A stretch of 55,216 nucleotides of DNA from the NCBI GenBank assembly GCA_025927685.1, contig JAICKX010000008.1, forward strand, positions 1 through 55,216. Direction: 5' to 3'. The notes under the pieces are model-generated. The model had not been told where the DNA came from, ran no database searches, and saw only the letters and a program-made list of their open reading frames with translations. Source of the DNA: Thermoleophilia bacterium (lineage in GTDB: Bacteria; Actinomycetota; Thermoleophilia; Gaiellales; JAICJC01). Shown in pieces: positions 1 to 8,921 of this stretch (the first letter of the stretch is position 1; each line of letters starts with the position of its first letter). The position numbers and the translations under genes are program-made.

Positions 1-243
1 GCAGCCGAGCGGTTCGACTACCTCTACGCGACCGAGGAGCTGACGGAGTGGTCGGAACCGCTGCGGAGGCTGTCGACGCTCTCCGAGCGGGCCTTCGCGA
101 TGTTCAACAACAACGGCCGCAGCGCCGCCGGCGACGGCGGTTCCCCGATCGCCCAGGCGCCAACGAACGCGGTCATGCTCCGCGAGGTGCTGCACGACGC
201 CGGCGTGCCGGTTACGGATGCACGACGATCAGCCCTAACGTGA
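1..243 (+). CDS. DUF72 (YecE-like) protein, C-terminal part, truncated at window start
   Basis: Frame 1 open from base 1 to TGA at 241-243; FDYLYATEELTEW...FAMFNNNGRSAAGDGGSPIAQAPTNAVMLREVL resembles the DUF72 C-terminus. Confidence 0.7.
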   Translation, partial: AAERFDYLYATEELTEWSEPLRRLSTLSERAFAMFNNNGRSAAGDGGSPIAQAPTNAVMLREVLHDAGVPVTDARRSALT

Positions 244-604
244 AGACGCCGAGGACGACCCCTACGGCGGTCAGCACCAGGTTGATCCGCGGGCTCAGGG
301 TGGCGAAGCGGCCCTCCTCCAGGGCCCGGTCGATCTCGCGCTCGCGCTGGTAGCCCGTGCCGATGCAGAGGACGCCGAGGACCGCGAACCCCGCGCCCGC
401 GATCTCGTAGGGCCACGCGGTCCCGTGCGAGAGCGTGGGAACGACGCGACCCGCCGCGAGGCTGACGGCGAGCGCGGTCAGGCCGGTGCGCCACCACGCC
501 AGATAGGTGCGCTCGTTCGCCAGCCGCGTCCGCCGAGTGGCGTCGCCGAGCTCGTCGAACGCTCGCCGCCCCGACGGCTGTTGGCGGCGCTCGATCTCCG
601 GCAT
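212..604 (-). CDS. DUF202 / YidH-like small membrane protein
   Basis: MPEIERRQQ...RLANERTYLAWWRTGLTALAVSLAAGR..., typical DUF202 motif; start trimmed from the longer track ORF. Confidence 0.8.
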   Translation of the reverse strand: MPEIERRQQPSGRRAFDELGDATRRTRLANERTYLAWWRTGLTALAVSLAAGRVVPTLSHGTAWPYEIAGAGFAVLGVLCIGTGYQREREIDRALEEGRFATLSPRINLVLTAVGVVLGVFTLGLIVVHP

Positions 605-657
605 GGCGCGAAGCGTAGTCCCTTCCGCACGCGCCGATCGGCACGTATAGTCGCCGC

Positions 658-1839
658 ATGGAGGGGCGTCTGATCCGGATCGGCGCCGTCGCCGCTGCGG
701 TGACGGCCCTTCTGGCGCTGGGCGCGGCGACCGCCGCCGCGACCACCTCGACGGCCCCGTCTCTGCGGCTGCGCGCCCGGGCGCTCCAGCGGGTGCGCGC
801 GCTGCCGCACGCGTTCTTCTCACTGACGACCGTCTACCTCCAGACGGCGCCCGTCCCCGTCGTCAGGAACGGCGTGACGTACAGCATGTCGATGTCGGTG
901 TTCGGCGATCCGGGCTTCGGCTCGACGGTCGACGTCTCGCTCGGGCGCGGGTCGGCGGACGAGCGTGCGTTCCAGAGTCACGACTACTCGTTCTCGCCGC
1001 AGTCGGGGATCAACTTCCGGTACGACAAGAAGACGCTCGCGACCGCGAGCATCGACACCACGACGGCGATCGACCCGAGCCAGGTCACCGGCTCGTTCAC
1101 CGCGACGTCGGTGAAGTCGAAGACGTGCCCGCTGTACGACGGGCGGACGGGGACGAAGCTGGTCGCGCGGGGGACGATGTCGTTCAGCTCGTTCGACGTG
1201 GTCACCTCGACGTCCCCGTTCTTCGGGACGATCCACACGGCCCCGGTGCGGGCCAGGATCGTGAAGGACCCGGGCTGCGCGACCGACGTCATCGTCTTCA
1301 ATGCCGCGGGCTCGGTGCGCGCGATCCCGAAGCTCGGGCCGGCGATCGCAGGGCCGGCGCCGCATACGCGCTTCGTGCAGCCGTGCTTCGTGAACCGGAC
1401 GCTCGGCGCGAAGGTCGGCCCCGGCCGCTTCTTCGGCTTCGAGAAGGACTACCGCATCCCGCAGATCCTCCAGCTCGCGCTGCGCGCGCGGGAGGTGCCC
1501 CCGGACGAGTCCGAGTTCCACATCATCGAGGCGCTGGGAACGCGGGCCAGCCTGGCCAAGCCGGTCAAGGTCGGCCCGGGGCGGTTCGAGGCCGCCATCC
1601 ACGGCCAGGGCGAGGAGTTCCTGGGCGGGTCGGCCACCTTCACCTCGGGGCCGCCGACGGTCCGCACCGGCCTGCGCTGCCGCGACGGCGAGCGCGTGCG
1701 CCCATTCGCGCGCCTCACCTACCGCGGAACGCTCGAGCCGGCCACGCCGGCGCTCGTCGCGTCGTTCGACACGCTGCCGCTGGCCCTCCGCGAGGGCACC
1801 CCGGCGACGTACGTCGTTCGCGAGTACGGCCTCCGCTAG
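658..1839 (+). CDS. Secreted hypothetical protein
   Basis: 393 aa ORF with N-terminal signal-like segment (IGAVAAAVTALLALGAATAAA); family not recognised. Confidence 0.7.
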   Translation: MEGRLIRIGAVAAAVTALLALGAATAAATTSTAPSLRLRARALQRVRALPHAFFSLTTVYLQTAPVPVVRNGVTYSMSMSVFGDPGFGSTVDVSLGRGSADERAFQSHDYSFSPQSGINFRYDKKTLATASIDTTTAIDPSQVTGSFTATSVKSKTCPLYDGRTGTKLVARGTMSFSSFDVVTSTSPFFGTIHTAPVRARIVKDPGCATDVIVFNAAGSVRAIPKLGPAIAGPAPHTRFVQPCFVNRTLGAKVGPGRFFGFEKDYRIPQILQLALRAREVPPDESEFHIIEALGTRASLAKPVKVGPGRFEAAIHGQGEEFLGGSATFTSGPPTVRTGLRCRDGERVRPFARLTYRGTLEPATPALVASFDTLPLALREGTPATYVVREYGLR

Positions 1840-1908
1840 CGCTTCCGCACCGCCAGGTTCTCCCGGTCGGGTGTCCACTTCCTGACCGTTTCGGCCGGAA
1901 TCACTGCG

Positions 1909-2301
1909 ATGCGGGTGGTCGGCGGGATGGAGCTCGCGGGGCGGGTGGTCGTGAGCGGGCGCCGCTACCGGGTGATGATGGTGTACGAGCGGGCGGTGCT
2001 CGAGACCGCGCATGACGCGCGCATCCGCCTGCGGGCCGTCTCCGTCTCGGAGGAGGGAGCCGAGACGACCGTCCTCGCGGCCCGGCAGACGCTCCGGCCG
2101 CCCGCCCGGATGACCGCCGTCTACTGCCAGGACGTCGTCGACGGTGACGTCGTCGAGGGGACGATCGTCGACCTCACCCGGCTCGGCCTCACGTTCCAGA
2201 CGACGCGCCTCCTGCGCCGCGGCGACCGCCTGTTCCTGCGGGCCCGCTTCTACGCCGAGCCGCTCGAGGCCCCGGTCCGCGTGGCGCGACGCGCACGGTG
2301 A
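1909..2301 (+). CDS. PilZ-like domain protein, N-terminal portion
   Basis: GDVVEGTIVDLTRLGLTFQTTRLLRRGDRLFLRARFYAE parallels GTEVIGQVAGLSATGVTFATTKPLRTGDRLRFHGRFFTE in the ORF ending at 9950. Confidence 0.6.
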   Translation: MRVVGGMELAGRVVVSGRRYRVMMVYERAVLETAHDARIRLRAVSVSEEGAETTVLAARQTLRPPARMTAVYCQDVVDGDVVEGTIVDLTRLGLTFQTTRLLRRGDRLFLRARFYAEPLEAPVRVARRAR

Positions 2302-2495
2302 ACGGCGCCGTCGTCGCCGAGTGCGTGTTCCAGGTCCCGACGCGCGAGCTGGCCGAGACGGTCGAGCGCATCGCCTCCGCCCGCCGGGCCGGGGTCCAAA
2401 CGACGCCGCTCGACATCGCGTCGGTGCGGCGCTCGCTCGTCGTCGAGCGCGTCGAGGATGGGCCCTGGCGCAGGCTCCTGCGCCGGTCCGGCTGA
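2298..2495 (+). CDS. PilZ-like protein C-terminal portion (coupled ORF or frameshift)
   Basis: GTG at 2298 overlaps TGA 2299-2301 (GTGA); NGAVVAECVFQVP... continues the PilZ fold of the upstream ORF. Confidence 0.5.
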   Translation: MNGAVVAECVFQVPTRELAETVERIASARRAGVQTTPLDIASVRRSLVVERVEDGPWRRLLRRSG

Positions 2496-2508
2496 CGCAC
2501 ACCCGGGG

Positions 2509-3387
2509 TCAGGCGCCGGCGATGCGCTCGGCGTGCGCGTACACGTTGAAGCGCCGCTCGCGCAGGAAGCCGACGAGAGTCATCCCGAAGCGGCGGGCGG
2601 CGTCGACCGCCAGGCTGGACGGGGCCGAGACGGCGCACACGATCGGGATGCCGGCGACGGCCGCCTTCTGGACGATCTCGAAGCTCGCCCGGCCGGAGAC
2701 GAGCAGGATGCGGCCGGCGAGCGGCAGCGTCCCGGCCATGAGCTCGGCGCCCACGATCTTGTCGACGGCGTTGTGGCGTCCGACGTCCTCGCGGGAGGAC
2801 AGGAGCTTCCCGGCGGCGTCGAAGAGCGCCGCCGCGTGCAGGCCGCCCGTGCGATCGAACACCCGCTGGACTCTGCGCAGCTCGTCGGGCAGCGCGGTCA
2901 GCACCTCGGGCGCGACCTCGGGGCCGGGCGCGACCGGCGCGCACTGCACATCGAGCGCGTCGAGCGAGGCCTTGCCGCAGACGCCGCAGCTCGAGGTGGT
3001 GTAGAAGCTGCGTGCCGCAAGGTCGGGCAGCGCCCGCCCCACGGCGACGGTGACGACGTTGTAGTGCTGCTCCTCCCGCGGCACGTCGCAGTAGCGGACG
3101 CCGCGCACGTCGTCCGGGCCGATCAGCCCCTCGGTGAGGAGGAAGCCGGCGGCGAGCTCGAAGTCGTGGCCGGGGGTGCGCATCGTGACGGCGATCGTGC
3201 GCTGCTCGCCGCCCGGTTCGTCGACCCGGATCTCCATCGGCTCCTCGGTTGCGAGCCGGTCCGACCGGCGCCGGCGGGCGCCGTCCTCGACGTTCAGGAC
3301 GCGGACGCTGCTCGTGCTCGCCGGGCGGGCGGGCGCCTCGATCAGGCCGCGGGCGTCCTCTGCCGGCTCAGGCGCCATCGTCCGCAC
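2509..3387 (-). CDS. fdhD: Formate dehydrogenase accessory sulfurtransferase FdhD
   Basis: MRTPGHDFELAAGFLLTEGLI, TTSSCGVCGKASLDAL, SREDVGRHNAVDKIVG, LLVSGRASFEIVQKA motifs. Confidence 0.93.
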   Translation of the reverse strand: MRTMAPEPAEDARGLIEAPARPASTSSVRVLNVEDGARRRRSDRLATEEPMEIRVDEPGGEQRTIAVTMRTPGHDFELAAGFLLTEGLIGPDDVRGVRYCDVPREEQHYNVVTVAVGRALPDLAARSFYTTSSCGVCGKASLDALDVQCAPVAPGPEVAPEVLTALPDELRRVQRVFDRTGGLHAAALFDAAGKLLSSREDVGRHNAVDKIVGAELMAGTLPLAGRILLVSGRASFEIVQKAAVAGIPIVCAVSAPSSLAVDAARRFGMTLVGFLRERRFNVYAHAERIAGA

Positions 3388-4318
3388 CGGGCGCCCGGTT
3401 CTGGACGTACTGGAACCCGAAACGGCCCTTGACGCACAGGTTGCCGTGCGTGACCCCGTGGTCGAGCGGCGAGGTCACCTTGACGATCGTGTTGTCCTGG
3501 ACGTGCAGCTCGAGGCTGCAGCCGACGCCGCAGTAGGAGCAGATGGTCTCGGTCACCGTCTGGGCGGACTCGTCCCACCCGCCGGCCTGGCGCAGGTCGT
3601 ACTCGCTCTTGAACATGAGCGCCCCGGTGGGGCAGACGGCGATGCAGTTGCCGCAGTAGACGCAGGCGGAGTCCGGGAGTGGGGCGTCGAACTCCGTCGC
3701 GATGCGGGCGTCGAAGCCGCGCCCGGCCACCGCGATCGCGAACGTGTTCTGCCAGTCGGTGCCGCAGCCCTCGACGCACTTGTAGCAGAGGATGCACTTC
3801 GCGTAGTCGCGGACGTAGTTCTCGTTGTCGATCTTGACCGGCTGGGCCACCGTCGCCGCGGTCTGGCCGTCGCCCGCGTGGTGGCGCCCCGCCTGGGCGC
3901 GGTCGCGCGCGCCCTCCGGCGCCGGTGGCGCGGGCGGGCCGTATCGCTCCGGCGCCGCGCCGTACTCGCGATTCCAGCGGTCGACGTGCTGGGTGGTGGA
4001 CAGATCCACGCTCGATCCCAGGAACTCCAGCACCATCTTCCGGCTGTGGTCGACGCGGTCGCTGCGGGTGCGCACGACCATGCCGTCCTCGGCCTTGCGC
4101 GCGCACGACGGGACGAGCACGCGCGACCCCTCGACCTCGACCATGCACACCCGGCAGGCGTTGACGGGCGTCAGCGTCTCGCCGTAACAGAGCGTCGGGA
4201 TGTCGAGCCCGCGGGCCTTGCACGCGTCGAGGATGGTGGATCCCTCGGGGACGCGCACCGCATCGCCGTCGATCTGGAGCTCGACGGTGCGGCGGATGGT
4301 GACCGGGACCGCGCTCAT
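3368..4318 (-). CDS. Formate dehydrogenase Fe-S subunit (2Fe-2S, NuoG-like 4Fe-4S clusters, and the [4Fe-4S] molybdopterin-oxidoreductase motif), without a molybdopterin catalytic domain
   Basis: NACRVCMVEVEG, CILCYKCVEGC, CVYCGNCIAVCPTGAL, CSYCGVGCSLELHV...NLCVKGRFGFQYVQ, then stop; start at 4318 overlaps the upstream stop. Confidence 0.9.
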   Translation of the reverse strand: MSAVPVTIRRTVELQIDGDAVRVPEGSTILDACKARGLDIPTLCYGETLTPVNACRVCMVEVEGSRVLVPSCARKAEDGMVVRTRSDRVDHSRKMVLEFLGSSVDLSTTQHVDRWNREYGAAPERYGPPAPPAPEGARDRAQAGRHHAGDGQTAATVAQPVKIDNENYVRDYAKCILCYKCVEGCGTDWQNTFAIAVAGRGFDARIATEFDAPLPDSACVYCGNCIAVCPTGALMFKSEYDLRQAGGWDESAQTVTETICSYCGVGCSLELHVQDNTIVKVTSPLDHGVTHGNLCVKGRFGFQYVQNRAPGADDGA

Positions 4319-6168
4319 CCGGCCGCCCGCTCGAACACGCGCAGCTCGCGCACCGCGGAGTCGATGGCGTTCGCCGCCGTCTGGCCGAGGCCGCAGATCG
4401 AGGCGTCGCGCATCGCCTGGCCGATCTCGTCGAGCAGGGCCAGCTCGTCGGCCACCGTCCCGCGCGGCCGTTCGGAGGCAAGCCGCAGGAGCGCCTCCTG
4501 CTGCCGCACCGTCCCGACCCGGCACGGCACGCACTGCCCGCACGACTCGTCGCGGAAGAAGGCCGCGATCCGAAGCAGCACCGGCACGAGGTCGACCGTC
4601 TCGTCGAAGGCCATGATCACGCCCGAGCCGAGCGTCGTCCCCACCTCACGGGTCGCCTCGAACGAGAGCTCGAGGTCGAGCTTGTCCGGGCCGACGAACG
4701 CGCCGGCCGCACCGCCCAGGAGCACCGCCTTGAGCTGGCGGCCGCCGGCGACGCCTCCGGCCATCTCGAGCAGCTCGCCCAGCTTCACGCCGAACGGCGC
4801 CTCGTAGAGGCCCGGCCGCTCGACGCAGCCGGAGAGGCAGAAGAGGCGGGTGCCGGTCGACTGCTCGGTGCCGATCCGCGCGAACGCGGCGCCGCCCTCG
4901 AGCACGATGTCGAGCACGTTGATCAGGCTCTCGACGTTGTTCACGACCGTCGGCTTGGAGAAGAGGCCGGAGTCGACCGGGAACGGCGGCTTCGAGCGCG
5001 GCTCGCCGCGGTAGCCCTCGATCGAGTTGAAGAGCGCCGTCTCCTCGCCGCAGATGTAGGCCCCGGCGCCCTTGCGCAGCTCGATGTCGAACCGCACGCC
5101 CGCGCCCATCACGTCGTCGCCGAGGAAGCCGCGGGCCCGCGCGCCGGTGATCGCCGTCGAGAGCCGCTCCCAGGCCAGCGGGTACTCGCCGCGGAGGTAG
5201 ACGAAGGCCCGCTCGCAGCCGGTCGCGAACCCGGCGATCGTCATCGCCTCGACGAGGGCGAAGGGGTCGTGCTCGATCACGACCCGATCCTTGAACGTCC
5301 CCGGCTCCGACTCGTCGGCGTTGCACACCAGGTAGTGGGGCCGCACCGGGTTTCGGGCCACGGCGTCCCACTTGCGGCCGGTCGGGAACGCCGCCCCGCC
5401 GCGCCCGAGCAGCCGCGAGTCGGTCACCTCGCGGATGACGCCGGCCGGGCCCATGTCGATCGCCGCGCGCAGCGCCGCGTAGCCCCCGGCGGCCCGGTAG
5501 CTGTCGAGGCTCCCCGGGTCGACCCGGCCGATGCGGCGAAGCAGCCGGAGCGATGGGTCGCCGGCCTGCGGCACGAGCGGGGGCGGAGGCGAAGGCGCGT
5601 CGGCGCTTGCGAGCGCGGCCGCGACGTCGGAGGCCGACGCCGGCGCGATCTCGTGCTCGTGGGCCTCGTCGCCCGCGCGGGTGACGAGCGCGGCCGGCGC
5701 TCGCTCGCACATCCCCAGGCAGGGGCTCTCGAGCCAGATCGACCTGCCGTTCCCGGGGTGCTCGCCGGCCGGGCCGACCGTCCGCTCGAGCTCCGCGACG
5801 AGCTCGCTGCTGCCGCGGCACATGCAGGCGATGTCCGTGCAGACGTGCGTGACGAGCGGCGCGCGCGGCTCGAGCGCGAAGAGGGCGTAGAAGCTCGCGA
5901 CGCCGTAGGCCTCGGCGGGCGGGATCGTGAGCCGGCGGCAGACGTAGCCGAGCGCCGCCGGGCTGATCCAGCCGATTCGCCCCTGAACCTCGTGGAGCAC
6001 CGGCAGCAGCAGGTGCCGCTGGGCCCGGGCGGCGTGGCCGCCGAGGGCCGCGTGGCCGTCGGCGCCGCGCTCGCCTCCGACCCACGCCGAGGCGGGCGGG
6101 CCGAGCACGCCGTCGACGGCGTCGCGCTCGGCGGTGGTCGGCGGGCTGTCGAGGAGCTTCAGGTCCAC
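4315..6168 (-). CDS. Fused NuoE-NuoF-type NAD-linked formate dehydrogenase beta subunit
   Basis: NuoE part (GVASFYALF...HVCTDIACMCRGS...CLGMCERAP) fused to NuoF (GRGGAAFPTGRKW, CNADESEPGTFKDR, YICGEETALFNSIEG, ESCGQCVPCRVGT). Confidence 0.93.
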   Translation of the reverse strand: MDLKLLDSPPTTAERDAVDGVLGPPASAWVGGERGADGHAALGGHAARAQRHLLLPVLHEVQGRIGWISPAALGYVCRRLTIPPAEAYGVASFYALFALEPRAPLVTHVCTDIACMCRGSSELVAELERTVGPAGEHPGNGRSIWLESPCLGMCERAPAALVTRAGDEAHEHEIAPASASDVAAALASADAPSPPPPLVPQAGDPSLRLLRRIGRVDPGSLDSYRAAGGYAALRAAIDMGPAGVIREVTDSRLLGRGGAAFPTGRKWDAVARNPVRPHYLVCNADESEPGTFKDRVVIEHDPFALVEAMTIAGFATGCERAFVYLRGEYPLAWERLSTAITGARARGFLGDDVMGAGVRFDIELRKGAGAYICGEETALFNSIEGYRGEPRSKPPFPVDSGLFSKPTVVNNVESLINVLDIVLEGGAAFARIGTEQSTGTRLFCLSGCVERPGLYEAPFGVKLGELLEMAGGVAGGRQLKAVLLGGAAGAFVGPDKLDLELSFEATREVGTTLGSGVIMAFDETVDLVPVLLRIAAFFRDESCGQCVPCRVGTVRQQEALLRLASERPRGTVADELALLDEIGQAMRDASICGLGQTAANAIDSAVRELRVFERAAG

Positions 6169-6173
6169 GACGG

Positions 6174-8117
6174 CTACTTCGCGGGCACCGCGATCTGCGA
6201 GGCGGCCTGGCCGGTGCGCTCCGCATCCGAGAGCCGGTCGACCCGGATCGCGCTCGCCTTGAACTCGGCCGTGCCCGACTTCGGGTCGGTCGCGTCGATG
6301 GTGAGCACGTTCGTCTCGACCTCTTCAGGGAAGTGGAACGTCATGAACGCGAGCCCCGGCCGCAGCGTCTCGTCGATCCGGACCGGGGCATAGACGGAGC
6401 CTCGCCGCGAGCTCACCTTCACCAGCTCGCCCTCGTCCAGTCCGAGCCGCTCGCAGTCCTCCGGCGAGAGGTTGAGGGACTCGCGACGGCGGAGCGGTGA
6501 GGCGTACCCGCCGCTCTGGACGCCGGTGTTGTAGGAGTCGAGCCGGCGGCCGGTGGTGAGCCGGATCGGGAACTCGTCGGAGAGCTTGTCGACGGGCGGC
6601 GCGTGCTCGACGACGTTGAAGGGCGCGGGCGGCCCGGAGATCGGGCTCTCCCACAGGCGGCCGTGCAGGAAGAGCTCGCCGGGGTGCTGCTCGTCGTAGC
6701 AGGGCCACTGGATGCCGCCCAGCTCGTCGAGGCGTGGGTAGGTCATGCCGGCGTGCATCGGCGAGAGCGAGCGCAGCTCGTTCCACACCGACTCGGCGTC
6801 CGGCGGGCCGAGGTCGTGGCCCATGCGGGCGGCGATGTCGCACACGATCTCGATGTCGTCGCGGGCCCCTCCGGGCGGCTCGAGCGCCTTGCGCACGCGT
6901 TGCACGCGCCGCTCGCTGTTCGTGACGGTGCCCTCGGCCTCGCACCAGCTCGCCGACGCGGGCAGGACGACGTCGGCCAGCTCGGCCGTGCGGGTCATGA
7001 AGATGTCCTGCACGACCAGGTGGTCGAGGCCCTCCAGGAGCTCGACGGCGTGGGCGGTGTCGGCCTCCGACTGGGCCGGGTTCTCGCCGACGACGTAGAG
7101 CGTGCGCAGCTCGCGCCGCTCCATCGCCTCGAACATCTGCGTCAGGTGCCAGCCGTAGCGGGGCTCGATCGTGACGCCCCAGGCCGCCTCGAACTTGGCG
7201 CGGGCCTCGTCATCGCGCTCGACGTCCTGGAAGCCCGGCAGCTTGTTCGGGATCGCGCCCATGTCGCCGCCGCCCTGGACGTTGTTCTGGCCGCGAAGCG
7301 GGTTCAGGCCCGAGCCGTAGCGGCCGACGTGGCCGGTGAGCAGGGCCAGGTTGATGAGCGCGAAGACGTTGTCGACCGCGTTGTGGTGCTCGGTGATGCC
7401 GAGCGTCCAGCAGATGATCGCCCGGTCGGCGCGGGCATAGGCGTGGGCGGCGTCGCGGATGATCTCGGCCGGGACGCCGGTCTCCTCCTGGCCGCGTTCG
7501 AGCGTCCACGGCTCGACCGACGCGGCGTACTCGTCGAAGCCGGTCGTCGCGCGCTCGATGAACTCGCGATTGTGGAGCCCGGCGTGCAGGATCTCGCGCG
7601 CCATCGTGTTGGAGAGCGCGACGTCGGTGCCGACGTCGATGCCGAGCCATGCGTCGGCCCACTGCGCCGAGGTGGTGCGGCGCGGATCCACGGAGAAGAG
7701 GCGCGCGCCGGCGTGCACGGCCTTCAGGACGTGATGGAAGAAGATCGGATGGGTTTCACGGGCGTTCGACCCCCACAGGAAGATCACGTCGGTCTCCTCG
7801 ACCTCCTGATAGGAGCTGGTGCCGCCCCCGGCCCCGAACACCGTCGCCAGACCGACGACGCTGGGAGCGTGTCAGGTGCGGTTACAGCTGTCGATGTTGT
7901 GCGAGCCCATGACGACGCGGCTGAACTTCTGCATCGCGTAGTTCATCTCGGTCGACGCCTTGGAGCAGCTGAACAGCCCGAACGCGTTCGGCCCCTCGGC
8001 CGCCGCGACCTGGAAGCCGGCCGCCGCGCGATCGAGCGCCTCGTCCCAGGTCGCCGGGCGCAGGCCGCCGTTCTCGCGGATCATCGGCTCCGTCAGCCGG
8101 GTGAGTGGCTTTCGCAT
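6174..8117 (-). CDS. Formate dehydrogenase catalytic (molybdopterin) subunit, probable selenoprotein; in-frame TGA 7872-7874 read as Sec
   Basis: Track ORFs 7872..8117 and 6174..7841 are in one frame, separated by a TGA and open sequence; joined reading ...MGSHNIDSCNRT-U-HAPSVVGLATVFGAGGGTSSYQEVEETDVIFLWGSNARETHP. Start preceded by GGAAGGAGGTGATG Shine-Dalgarno. Confidence 0.93.
7842..7860 (-). promoter_or_regulatory. Candidate bacterial SECIS hairpin
   Basis: Minus strand: TGA-CACGCTCCCAG-CGTCGTC-GGTCT-GGCGACG; 7 bp stem (one G-U), GGUCU loop, 11 nt after the TGA. Confidence 0.75.
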
Positions 8118-8170
8118 CCTCGCATCACCTCCTTCCCGTCACGCGAATCGTACCCCGATATGGATCGCGA

Positions 8171-8803
8171 CTAGTCCTCCTCCAGGCCGCTCGAGGCCCG
8201 GAAGTCGGCTGTCCGATTGGTATGTGGGAAGGGCTCTTCCGGTATCTCGACGCCGAGCGCGGCGCACAGCGGCTCCCACCCGTCGCCGGACCGGTATTCC
8301 ACCAGCCGGTCGGCGGGCACCGTCTCGCGGACGCGGTCGTTGTGCCGGATGTAGGCCGTGATCGCGCCGTCGCGGCTGCGCCAGTCTGGCGTGAACGTGG
8401 ACTCGATCATGGCGAGCACCATCCGGCGGCGCTCGACCCAGCCCTCGTCCTCGGGCGGCACCGCCTTCTGGAGCGCCTGTGCGATCGTCCGCTCGAAGCT
8501 CCTCCACCAGGCCTCGGGCGACTCGCGCATCGAGAGCACGACGACGGCATCGGGATGCGCGGCGGCGATCGGCTCCCAGAAGGCGCATGCCGGCCAGTCG
8601 ACCGTCGCGGCGAACTCGGCGAGGAACCCGGGCCAGTCGACCTCCTCGCCGCGGGTCGCGGCCGCCCACACCGGCGTGTCGGCCTCGCGCTCGATCAGCT
8701 CGCTCATGTGGTAGCACGGCCCGCCGAGCAGCTGCTCGAGCGCCAGCTTGAGCGAATGCGTGCCGGTGCGTCCAAGCCCGGCACCTACCACGCGAAGCGT
8801 CAT
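8171..8803 (-). CDS. Sulfotransferase-family protein
   Basis: MTLRVVGAGLGRTGTHSLKLALEQLLGGPCYHMSELIE... P-loop/PAPS-like motif. Confidence 0.8.
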   Translation of the reverse strand: MTLRVVGAGLGRTGTHSLKLALEQLLGGPCYHMSELIEREADTPVWAAATRGEEVDWPGFLAEFAATVDWPACAFWEPIAAAHPDAVVVLSMRESPEAWWRSFERTIAQALQKAVPPEDEGWVERRRMVLAMIESTFTPDWRSRDGAITAYIRHNDRVRETVPADRLVEYRSGDGWEPLCAALGVEIPEEPFPHTNRTADFRASSGLEED

Positions 8804-8921
8804 GCCTCTCCCTCGGTCGCCTTCACGGCGGGCGATGGTAACGGAGCGCGGCCCGGGTGCGTACCGCAAGTTGGGGGAGAACGACCGGATCCGCGTATAC
8901 GCGGCGCCTGCGCGGCGACCG

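Noticed and set aside
820-2502. 560 aa minus-strand ORF
   Set aside because: Arg/His/Asp-rich antisense shadow ORF typical of high-GC DNA; the plus-strand genes are better supported.
3134-4807. 557 aa plus-strand ORF
   Set aside because: Antisense to fdhD and formate dehydrogenase genes with clear motifs.
6603-8174. 523 aa plus-strand ORF over the FDH gene
   Set aside because: Antisense shadow; low-complexity translation, while the minus strand encodes FdhA.
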